A stretch of 5,901 nt of DNA from Leptolyngbya sp. SIO4C5 (GTDB taxonomy: Bacteria > Cyanobacteriota > Cyanobacteriia > Phormidesmidales > Phormidesmidaceae), in NCBI GenBank assembly GCA_010671965.1, contig JAAHIC010000313.1, forward strand, positions 1 to 5,901. Direction: 5' to 3'. The notes under the pieces are model-generated. The model was not told the origin of the DNA. It saw only the letters and a list, made by a program, of their open reading frames with translations, and did no database searches. Numbering within the stretch: the stretch's first letter is position 1; the number at the start of each line of letters is the position of its first letter. This document shows positions 1 to 5,901 of this stretch, piece after piece. Position numbers and translations under genes: made by a program.

Positions 1-81
1 CTAAATCAGGCGCAGTCTGTCGTAGCCGTATTGCCAGCTTAGTTTATGCGCTCTCTTGTCTACTAATAAAGGTAGTTTGGC
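1..81 (-). mobile_element. Possible C-terminal tail of a transposase (IS end), very short
   Basis: On the minus strand a 26-residue open stretch without a start runs from just after a TGA to a TAG that occupies the first three bases of the window. It ends H-K-L-S-W-Q-Y-G-Y-D-R-L-R-L-I. The pattern of a basic stretch followed by an aromatic residue, Y-G-x-D-x-L-R and a quick stop resembles the C-termini of IS4-type DDE transposases from memory, but the piece is too short to assign a family, and no catalytic residues or terminal inverted repeats are visible. It follows the broken end of mutS2 on the same strand, so it could be the end of an insertion element that interrupts that gene. It may equally be chance open sequence. 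Confidence 0.22.
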
Positions 82-99
82 TCAATAGTCCATCTAGTT

Positions 100-987
100 C
101 TAAGCAGGCTGTTCAGACGCCGGTGAGGCCTGCAGCCAGCGGGAATAACGGGCGCGGGCCGTAGCTAGATCAAGGGTTGTGGCGATCGCCAGCAGATGCT
201 CTAGATCCGGCAGCACTTCGGCAACCTGCTCTGAAAGCTGCCGCAGAATTTTTTCTTCTTCCGTTTTTTCCTGTCGCTGCAGTTGCCGCAGGCGGTTGCC
301 CATTTCAATCACGCTTTGCGGCTCAATATAGAGGGTGGCCCCGCTGGTAGAGGCGTCATGGACAATGCCGGGAATCGCATCTTTCTGCGGTGCTTTCACC
401 GGAATCACAAAGCGATCGCTCCGCTGCGTAATCAACTGTTCCTGCACGGCTCCGGCCTGCCGCTGCAGAATCCGCTGCAGCTTCTGCTGAATCTGATCGC
501 GCCCCTGCTTGAGCTGGCTGCGAATGCCTCCCAGCTTAGGACTAGCGCGATCGGTCACATCGCCTAAGTCATCAATGGCGTGGTGAATGGCCTGCTCTAG
601 CTCCGGAGAAGTGCGCAAATCAGCGATTAGCTCGCTCAGCACCGGCAAGTCATCAGCATGAGCATCAATCAGCCGCCGTAGCTGGCGCATCCCGTTCAGC
701 GTCGTGGCGATCGCCAGCAGTTGTTTGCCAGATAGCATTCCCTGCTTCTCAACCCGCTCTAGCGCCGCGCTGATATCTTCTACGCCGCTGAAGCTCAGCC
801 CGATCGTCTCGCTCTCTAGCCAGTCCACCTCCCGCGTTTGAGAAAGCAGGTACTCGCTACCTGCCTGACTATCAGGCAAATGCAAATGACGCGCCGCAAT
901 TGCCCCTAGCTTAGTGGCCGCAAAGGTGGCAAGCTGTTGACAAAGACGAGGCCATTCCAGCAAATCAAGCGTTTCAGATTGAATCAA
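100..987 (-). pseudogene. mutS2: MutS2 N-terminal fragment, ATPase and Smr regions missing
   Basis: MutS2 is a MutS-related DNA-binding ATPase/nuclease that in bacteria acts on branched DNA, recombination intermediates or collided ribosomes rather than in mismatch repair. This 295-residue product matches the cyanobacterial MutS2 N-terminus: I-Q-S-E-T-L-D-L-L-E-W at the start, R-A-S-P-K-L at 147-152, R-F-V-I-P-V-K at 192-198, G-I-V-H-D-A-S-T-S-G-A-T-L-Y-I-E-P at 207-223 and T-L-D-L-A-T-A-R-A-R-Y-S at 271-282. The start codon is TTG (CAA on the plus strand at 985-987); an in-frame TAG lies three codons upstream, and the family N-terminus begins here. Full MutS2 is about 780-820 residues, so the Walker A/B ATPase and C-terminal Smr domains are absent. 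Homology fades after W-L-Q-A (residues 284-287) and the tail S-P-A-S-E-Q-P-A then stops. The other two minus frames beyond that point show no ATPase sequence, so one frameshift does not explain it. Insertion, deletion or misassembly are all possible. Confidence 0.9.
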
Positions 988-1443
988 GGTTAGCTATGCA
1001 ATAAGGCTGATGTGGGTAGATTAGGAGTTGAATATCCGAAAAATGTGTTACGCGATCGCAACTGGGCCGTGCTCTTGAAAAACGAGCTAACGCTTAAGCC
1101 TCGATCTACAAAACAAAGTGAAATTACTCCTATTGATCAGTATAGAAGCCATAAAAGCTTTAAATTTTGCCGGGTAATTAGGCCATTTAGCTGGAGTTTC
1201 GCTAAAAAATTTAGTTTGAGTGGAAAACTATCGATAATTAAGCTGTGGTGAATCTACCTAAATCGGTTTTGAGACTGACAATTTTGAGCCGCTGACGGCT
1301 TCGGCTTTAGTGAATGCAGAACAGATCCTACCTAGCCTAGTTCCAGGTCTAGCTGTGGCCGCCGCCAGCCAAAGCGCAAGCACAACTGACCAGTCAGCCA
1401 AAACGACAGATCGATAGTAGCCAGCCTGATAGCTTCACGTCCT
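988..1443. other. Divergent intergenic region, no supported gene
   Basis: This 456-bp stretch separates the leftward mutS2 fragment from the rightward cyclase gene, so promoters for both should lie here. The middle (about 1010-1260) is visibly more AT-rich than the flanking genes. It holds one HIP1 site (1052-1059). A TATACT hexamer on the minus strand (1139-1144) could be a -10 box for mutS2, but it lacks a good -35 partner. Upstream of the cyclase I see no convincing sigma-70 promoter, no clear cAMP-receptor-protein palindrome (TGTGA-N6-TCACA type) and no strong ribosome-binding sequence. A small AGCCG/CGGCT hairpin (1287-1300) has no T-run. The 79-codon open frame at 1012-1251 looks like chance. 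Confidence 0.6.
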
Positions 1444-4400
1444 ATGGCCCACTTCTCCCTCAAGCGTTCTCTCTCCAAAGCGTCAGGCAAGCTGCCGCTG
1501 CGCAACGTGCTTGTGGTCTCCTTTGTGGTGCAGGTGACAGCCGTTGTCGGTCTCACCGCCTGGATTTCTTTTCGCAATGGTCAAAAGGCAGTTCAGTCCT
1601 TAGCAACTCAGCTCAGTCAGGAAATTAGCGCTCGCATTGAAGATCATGTGCAAGACTATCTGGTGCAGCCAACCTGGGCTTTAGAGCAGAGTCTGAGCGC
1701 GATCGCCAGCGATGATCTATCAGCGACAGACTTAGCCTCGTTGGAACGCCACTTTTGGCACCAGCTACAAGCGGCTGAGTATCTAAGTAGCCTTTACTTT
1801 GGCAGCGAAACCGGAGCCTTTGTCGGTGTGCAGCGGCGCCAGGATGGCGAACAGGTACTTTGGTACACCGATAGTGACTCTGTGCCTCAGCGAGCCACCT
1901 ATCGCCTGAACGCTCAGGGCCGTCAAATTGAGCTGATGGATACCCAAACATACGATCCGCGCCTGCGTCCCTGGTATCAAGCGGCGGTTAGCGCTGGTGA
2001 GCAAACCTGGAGTCCGATCTATCGCTTTGCCTCCCACGATTATGCTCGGCTCGGCATTACTCCGGCTGCGCCTGTCTATGGCGATCGCGGTCAGCTTCAG
2101 GGGGTCTTAGCGGCTGATCTCACCCTTGAGCAAATTAGTGAATTTTTACGAGACTTGCGCATCAGCGAAAACGGTCAGGCATTTATCATCGAACGCTCTG
2201 GTGAAGTTGTCGCCAGTTCAGCTCAGGAGCTGCCATTTGTCAGTACCCGTGAGCAGCCGCAGCGCCTCCAGGCCACCGCTAGCCAGTCACCCCTGATTAA
2301 GAACACGGCTTTGGCCCTGCTAGAGGACTACGGCAGCTTCAATCAAATCAAGCGGGTGAAGCAGTTTAGCTTTCTACTTAATGAGAGACGGCAGTTAGTC
2401 AGAGTGGTGCCTTTTCGAGATGGGAATCGACTGGACTGGCTGATTGTCACGGTGATTCCAGAAGCTGACTTTATGACCCAAATTGCCGCCAGCAATCGCA
2501 ATACAGCTTGGCTATGCGTCGGCTCTCTGATTATTGCCAGCCTGATTGCAGCGATGACTTCTCGTTGGGTTGTCAAGCCAATTTTGCGACTCAACACTGC
2601 AGCCAAACAGCTAGCCGTTGGCAACTGGGATCAGCCTTTGCCCGAAGCCCGATTTGAGGAACTGGCTGAACTCGCTACGTCCTTTGAACAAATGGCAGAG
2701 CAGCTGCAGCATTCTTTTGAAACCTTAGAAACCCAAAACACGGAGCTACAGCACCTCGATCAGCTCAAAGACGAGTTTCTGGCTAATACCTCCCACGAAT
2801 TGCGCACACCGCTAAACGGCATTATTGGCATTGCCGAGTCTTTAATCGATGGCGCGACCGGGTCTCTTCCCCCCCTAACGCGGGCCAACTTAGCCATGAT
2901 TGTCACCAGCGGGCGGCGGTTAGCAACGCTGGTCAATGATATTTTGGATTTTTCCAAAATGCGCCATCAGACTTTGGCGCTTCAGCTCAAGCCCATTGGT
3001 CTTAGAGAAATTGCTGAGATTGTTTTAGCCCTCAATCGCCCTGGGGCTAGCGCTAAAAAACTACAGCTAATCAATGCTGTCTCGCCTCATCTACCAATGG
3101 CCCTAGCCGATGAAAATCGCATACAGCAAATTCTGCATAATCTGATTGACAACGCGGTCAAGTTTACCGAAACCGGCATGGTTGGCGTTTCAGCCCAGGT
3201 GAAAGCCAGCCCCCAGACTCGTGACGAATCAGAGGCTGAGGCTCTACCTGCCTCTGATTCAGATTTCATCGGCCAGCTCGCAGTCACAGTCTCTGATACA
3301 GGGCTGGGAATTGCGCCTGAGCAGTTGCAGAAAATTTTTGAACCCTTCGAGCAGGGAGATGGCTCTACTACTCGCACCTACTCCGGTACCGGATTGGGGC
3401 TAGCCGTGACCAAGCAGCTAGTAGAGCTACATGGTGGCGTAATTCAGGTCGTGTCGCAAATAGGCGCTGGCTCGCAGTTCACTTTTACCTTGCCAATCGC
3501 TTGGTCACCTACCAAGCGGCTATTCAAGACCTCACCTACCAGCCCAGACCCATTAGACTCACCAGAAATTGTGATTCCGGTGGTAACTGAAATCAGCCCA
3601 TTGACAACAGATTCTTTAGATTCCAATTTAGAAGAGGCCACCCAGCGGCTATCCCTCAACCCAGAAATACTGAAGATTCTAGTCGTAGATGATGAGCTAA
3701 TTAACCGTCAGGTTATTGCCAATCATCTGCAAATCCACCACTACGGCGTCTTGCAGGCTGCCAATGGGCCAGAAGCACTGGATTTAATAGAAAAGGGACT
3801 GCGGCCAGATTTATTACTGCTAGATGTGATGATGCCGAAGATGACTGGCTATGAAGTCTGTCGGCGGGTACGCCAGCGCTTTCCGGCGCATGAGCTGCCA
3901 GTTGTGATGCTAACAGCTAAGGGGCAAATTCCCGACATTGTAGAAGGGCTAGATGCGGGGGCCAATGACTACCTAACAAAACCCGTTTCTAAAGACGAGC
4001 TAATTGCGCGGATCCGAACCCATCTGCGTCTCTCTAAAATCAATTTGGCCTATGGCCGTTTTGTACCCCAGGAGTTTTTGCAATTCTTGCAAAAAGACAG
4101 CATTGTAGACGTACATTTAGGCGATCAGGTAGAGCAGACAATGTCGGTTTTGTTTGCCGACATTCTGGACTTTACGCAGCTGTCGGAGCAGATGACGCCA
4201 GCAGAAAACTTCCGCTTTATCAATGCTTTTCTCTCCCGCATGGAGCCAGCGATCGCGGAGTGTAACGGCTTCATCGACAAATATATCGGTGACGCCATCA
4301 TGGCGCTTTTTAGTGGCCGGGCCGATGACGCCATCAGGGCTAGTTTGTCCATGCTGCAGCGCCTCGCCGATTACAATAGCAGACGTACTCGCAAAGGCTA

Positions 4401-4866
4401 CGTGCCGATTCAAATTGGCATTGGCATTAATACCGGGCCGTTGATGCTAGGTACTGTCGGCGGTAAAAATCGGATGGATAGCACCGTTATTAGTGATACG
4501 GTCAACGTGGCCGCTCGCATTGAGCGGATGACTCGGCAATATCAGGTGTCGCTGCTGATCTCTCACTATACGTTTTTGCAGCTACAGGATATGGGTCAGT
4601 ACAGTATGCGAGTAATTGACCGGGTACAGGCGAGAGGTAAAACCGAGTTTGTCAGCGTCTATGAGGTGTTTGATGCCGATCCGCCTCTGGTACGCGATCG
4701 CAAACTAGCTAACAAAACCGAGTTTGAAACAGCGCTCATTCTGTACTATCAGCAGAACTATCGCGAAGCCGCCCGTAAGTTTGCGGCCTGCCTGCAGGGA
4801 AACCCAGCCGATTCAGTTGCTCAAATTTATGTTGAGCAGTGCCATCGCCAAGTCGTTAGAGGATAG
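1444..4866 (+). CDS. Membrane dCache-HAMP histidine kinase / receiver / adenylyl cyclase fusion (CyaC-like)
   Basis: This 1140-residue inner-membrane protein should sense an extracytoplasmic ligand, autophosphorylate, pass phosphate to its own receiver and control cAMP synthesis. Order: TM1 about 21-43; periplasmic dCache-type sensor about 50-345 with Y-D-P-R-L-R-P-W-Y at 170-178; TM2 about 354-372; HAMP about 373-425 and a short coiled coil; HisKA with H451 in S-H-E-L-R-T-P; HATPase about 550-686 with N570, D618 (D-T-G-L-G-I) and G-T-G-L-G-L at 648-653; an S/T/P-rich linker 687-735; receiver about 743-862 with D749/D750, D794, T824 and K846; the linker G-R-F-V-P-Q-E-F-L at 871-879 typical of cyanobacterial cyclases; class III cyclase about 898-1080 with metal ligands D906 and D950, K946, T1014, N1021 and R1025; TPR-like tail about 1085-1138. 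All kinase, receiver and cyclase catalytic residues are present. ATG 1444 is the only usable start after an in-frame TGA at 1387-1389; no clear Shine-Dalgarno sequence precedes it. The name cyaC is tempting, but classical CyaC lacks this dCache front end. Confidence 0.95.
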   Translation: MAHFSLKRSLSKASGKLPLRNVLVVSFVVQVTAVVGLTAWISFRNGQKAVQSLATQLSQEISARIEDHVQDYLVQPTWALEQSLSAIASDDLSATDLASLERHFWHQLQAAEYLSSLYFGSETGAFVGVQRRQDGEQVLWYTDSDSVPQRATYRLNAQGRQIELMDTQTYDPRLRPWYQAAVSAGEQTWSPIYRFASHDYARLGITPAAPVYGDRGQLQGVLAADLTLEQISEFLRDLRISENGQAFIIERSGEVVASSAQELPFVSTREQPQRLQATASQSPLIKNTALALLEDYGSFNQIKRVKQFSFLLNERRQLVRVVPFRDGNRLDWLIVTVIPEADFMTQIAASNRNTAWLCVGSLIIASLIAAMTSRWVVKPILRLNTAAKQLAVGNWDQPLPEARFEELAELATSFEQMAEQLQHSFETLETQNTELQHLDQLKDEFLANTSHELRTPLNGIIGIAESLIDGATGSLPPLTRANLAMIVTSGRRLATLVNDILDFSKMRHQTLALQLKPIGLREIAEIVLALNRPGASAKKLQLINAVSPHLPMALADENRIQQILHNLIDNAVKFTETGMVGVSAQVKASPQTRDESEAEALPASDSDFIGQLAVTVSDTGLGIAPEQLQKIFEPFEQGDGSTTRTYSGTGLGLAVTKQLVELHGGVIQVVSQIGAGSQFTFTLPIAWSPTKRLFKTSPTSPDPLDSPEIVIPVVTEISPLTTDSLDSNLEEATQRLSLNPEILKILVVDDELINRQVIANHLQIHHYGVLQAANGPEALDLIEKGLRPDLLLLDVMMPKMTGYEVCRRVRQRFPAHELPVVMLTAKGQIPDIVEGLDAGANDYLTKPVSKDELIARIRTHLRLSKINLAYGRFVPQEFLQFLQKDSIVDVHLGDQVEQTMSVLFADILDFTQLSEQMTPAENFRFINAFLSRMEPAIAECNGFIDKYIGDAIMALFSGRADDAIRASLSMLQRLADYNSRRTRKGYVPIQIGIGINTGPLMLGTVGGKNRMDSTVISDTVNVAARIERMTRQYQVSLLISHYTFLQLQDMGQYSMRVIDRVQARGKTEFVSVYEVFDADPPLVRDRKLANKTEFETALILYYQQNYREAARKFAACLQGNPADSVAQIYVEQCHRQVVRG
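3226..3260. repeat. 11-bp perfect inverted repeat inside the kinase ATPase domain
   Basis: GAATCAGAGGC (3226-3236) and GCCTCTGATTC (3250-3260) are perfect reverse complements separated by 13 bases. They encode the acidic, alanine-rich stretch around residues 595-606, a variable-length loop between the N box and the D-T-G-L-G-I box of the HATPase domain. The mRNA could form an 11-bp hairpin. No T-run follows, so it is not a typical terminator. Confidence 0.7.
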
Positions 4867-5878
4867 ACCCACGTTAACTAGCGATCTGCTTATCTATCGG
4901 CTCAATGGTGAAAGCGTTACGCCCAAGCGCTTGGCCCTGACCGCTGCCAACCTCCAGACAGCCGAGGAATTAATTACCCTATTCCAGCAGGCAGTCGATC
5001 AGCCCCAATCCCGGCTCAACCAGCAGCTTCAGGAAATTGAAGGGGAAGAAACCGACTATCGCATCAAGCGTGGACTGGCTCATCTACTGCGCAGTGGCTT
5101 CAGCACCTTTGACATTGTCAGTCCCCTAGAGCCAATTGAACTACGCCAGCGCGTTTTTGCCCTGTCAGCACAGAGCGTCTCCAGTCCGTCCCAGAGCGAG
5201 CAAACCTTGACGGTTTTGGCCCAGCAGCTTAGCCAAGAACTGGAGCGAGACGTAGAAGTCGCCCACATTCGCCAAGGACTCTATGCCGACCTGCAGGAAA
5301 ATCGAATTTTAGTGGCTTTTGACCCACCCACTCCTGCAGCCCTGCTGCATCGCTACAACCTGTCCCAGGTACAGGGAGTGTTCTACCGTGCCAGCCAGAT
5401 TACGCTCAACGTTCACCGCAACGATCCTGGTGAATACAAGCTGATGTTTCGCTATCTCAAGCTTTTTCGCCTCATGACCTACATCGAAGGCGACGCCGAC
5501 CACGGCTTTACAATTGCGATTGACGGACCTACCAGCTTGTTCAAAGCCAGCACCCGCTACGGCCTAGATATTGCCAAGCTGATTCCGGCCATTCTGCATG
5601 TCACTCGCTGGAGCTTGACGGCTACGCTGCAAATTCGTGACAGCTACAGCAATACCACCCGACAGAAACAGTTTACGCTGGACGCCGACTGTGGTCTGGT
5701 CAGCCACTACCCGCCCGGCAAACCCTACGATAGTTTAGTAGAGGCCGCTTTTGCCGATCGCTGGAGCAAGCTTAAAACCCCCTGGCAGCTAGAGCGTGAA
5801 GTGGATTTAATTCCCCTGCCCGGCAGCGCCATGATTCCCGATTTCAAGCAGATAGGTGCGGCCATCGGGATGCACTAA
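4829..5878 (+). CDS. DUF790 / Bax1-type putative PD-(D/E)xK nuclease, 3' end broken
   Basis: The protein belongs to DUF790 (COG3372), predicted restriction-endonuclease-fold nucleases; the archaeal member Bax1 partners the XPB/Rad25 helicase. Family stretches include S-D-L-L-I-Y-R-L-N-G-E near the N-terminus, Y-R-I-K-R-G-L-A-H-L-L, L-L-H-R-Y-N-L-S-Q-V-Q-G-V-F-Y-R-A, Y-I-E-G-D-A-D-H-G-F and H-Y-P-P-G-K-x-Y-D-S. Counting from ATG 4829, the helix Glu is about E305 and the PD motif is P337-D338 in M-I-P-D-F. The next ten residues (K-Q-I-G-A-A-I-G-M-H) are not family-like; they come from an inverted segment beginning at 5845, so the L-L-E-I motif and the C-terminus are lost. Genuine gene sequence ends at 5844. 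The start is uncertain: ATG 4829 overlaps the cyclase gene by 38 bases, whereas homologues as I recall them begin near 4871, where the codon is ACG. The open frame extends back to an ATG at 4724, which would add unrelated residues read out of frame from the cyclase gene. The overlap implies an operon with the cyclase. Confidence 0.85.
   Translation: MLSSAIAKSLEDRPTLTSDLLIYRLNGESVTPKRLALTAANLQTAEELITLFQQAVDQPQSRLNQQLQEIEGEETDYRIKRGLAHLLRSGFSTFDIVSPLEPIELRQRVFALSAQSVSSPSQSEQTLTVLAQQLSQELERDVEVAHIRQGLYADLQENRILVAFDPPTPAALLHRYNLSQVQGVFYRASQITLNVHRNDPGEYKLMFRYLKLFRLMTYIEGDADHGFTIAIDGPTSLFKASTRYGLDIAKLIPAILHVTRWSLTATLQIRDSYSNTTRQKQFTLDADCGLVSHYPPGKPYDSLVEAAFADRWSKLKTPWQLEREVDLIPLPGSAMIPDFKQIGAAIGMH
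4858..4863 (+). promoter_or_regulatory. Possible Shine-Dalgarno sequence for the DUF790 gene
   Basis: AGAGGA lies seven bases before an in-frame ACG at 4871-4873, the place where DUF790 proteins usually begin (M-L-x-x-D-L-L; here T-L-T-S-D-L-L). The spacing is ideal for ribosome binding and the site sits over the cyclase stop codon region, as in translationally coupled pairs. If it is used, the start is a non-standard ACG or an ATG changed by mutation or sequencing error. Otherwise ATG 4829 is the start and this match is accidental. Confidence 0.3.
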
Positions 5879-5901
5879 GCGAAAATCGGGAATCATGGCG
5901 C
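5826..5901. repeat. 19-bp perfect inverted repeat reaching the window end (fold-back)
   Basis: GCGCCATGATTCCCGATTT (5826-5844) is the exact reverse complement of 5883-5901, with 38 bases (5845-5882) between. The left arm is coding sequence for A-M-I-P-D-F of the DUF790 protein. The right arm finishes on the last base, so the match could continue outside. It is not a usual terminator: the left arm is conserved coding sequence and no T-run follows. Confidence 0.95.
5840..5899 (-). pseudogene. Inverted fragment holding the true continuation of the DUF790 gene
   Basis: Read on the minus strand from 5899, this gives A-M-I-P-D-F followed by R-L-V-H-P-D-G-R-T-Y-L-L-E-I. That is the sequence DUF790 proteins have after M-I-P-D-F, including the Glu of the PD-(D/E)xK active site. 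On the plus strand the same bases give an unrelated tail and a stop at 5876-5878. So the 38-base loop plus right arm is the real downstream gene sequence placed backwards. There is no independent gene here. Confidence 0.88.

Larger units (their letters stand above)
182..4701. repeat. Eight HIP1 octamers (GCGATCGC) spread through the window
   Basis: Perfect GCGATCGC palindromes occur at 182-189, 412-419, 707-714, 1052-1059, 1699-1706, 2081-2088, 4249-4256 and 4694-4701. About 0.1 would be expected by chance in this length at even base composition. HIP1 abundance is a known hallmark of many cyanobacterial genomes. The copies occur in all main regions except the DUF790 gene, which has a near match at 5756. 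They support one cyanobacterial origin for the mutS2 and cyclase parts. Confidence 0.95.

Noticed and set aside
3..164. A plus-strand open stretch at the left edge with a hydrophobic segment, as the end of a membrane protein
   Set aside because: It runs over the antisense of mutS2, has no motif, and most of its length is explained by the minus-strand gene.
1012..1251. A 79-codon open frame on the plus strand in the intergenic region
   Set aside because: The translation is rich in K, R, S and F with no recognisable motif; there is no ribosome-binding sequence, and it lies in AT-rich DNA that should hold divergent promoters.
1015..1258. GGTAGATT (1015-1022) and AATCTACC (1251-1258) as terminal inverted repeats of a small transposable element (MITE)
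   Set aside because: Only 8 bases match, the flanks diverge at once and there is no target-site duplication; one such pair is expected by chance in a region this size.
1287..1306. AGCCG hairpin with two possible CGGCT partners as a terminator
   Set aside because: The stem is only 5 bp with no T-run, and no gene ends just upstream of it.
1332..1577. Antisense open frames within the cyclase and mutS2 genes
   Set aside because: They are out-of-frame shadows of strongly conserved domains and carry no recognisable motifs of their own.
4724..4828. Longer N-terminus for the DUF790 protein from ATG 4724
   Set aside because: These 35 codons lie inside conserved cyclase C-terminal coding sequence in another frame, and family members begin near 4871.
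5826..5901. The terminal inverted repeat as a rho-independent or bidirectional terminator
   Set aside because: The left arm is conserved coding sequence, the loop encodes the family continuation backwards, and no T-run follows. A chimera explains all of it.

Overview
The window looks cyanobacterial. It carries eight perfect copies of the octamer GCGATCGC (the HIP1 palindrome that is hugely over-represented in most cyanobacterial genomes), and all three recognisable proteins have cyanobacterial-type sequences: a MutS2 N-terminus, a CyaC-like histidine kinase/response regulator/adenylyl cyclase, and a DUF790 (Bax1-type) putative nuclease. I cannot assign genus or species.

Layout. At 1-99 there is a short non-coding or mobile-element-like edge whose minus strand ends in a transposase-like C-terminal tail. 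At 100-987 (minus) lies the first ~285 residues of MutS2, starting at TTG and stopping abruptly before the ATPase domain. At 988-1443 is a 456-bp AT-richer divergent intergenic region with no convincing gene. At 1444-4866 (plus) is one 1140-residue transmembrane signalling protein: dCache sensor, HAMP, HisKA, HATPase, receiver, class III nucleotide cyclase and a C-terminal TPR-like tail. At 4829-5878 (plus), overlapping or closely abutting the cyclase gene, is a DUF790 nuclease-like gene whose 3' end is broken.

The cyclase protein puts a whole phosphorelay on one chain: an extracytoplasmic ligand would control H451 autophosphorylation, transfer to D794 in the receiver, and output through the adjoining cyclase as cAMP. 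The catalytic site has the Lys/Thr pair (K946, T1014) known from the cyanobacterial CyaC group whose cyclases respond to bicarbonate. The overlap with the DUF790 gene suggests co-transcription, but nothing in the sequence links the two functions.

Both edges are abnormal. At the right edge the last 57 bases are an inverted piece of the DUF790 gene itself: read on the minus strand they give exactly the peptide expected to follow M-I-P-D-F in this family, and they create a 19-bp perfect inverted repeat that runs to the last base. This is best read as a fold-back assembly or amplification chimera at a contig end, not as biology. At the left edge mutS2 is cut at the domain boundary and joined to unrelated sequence, perhaps an insertion-sequence end. 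The window may therefore be a whole small contig; both truncations should be treated as possible artefacts.
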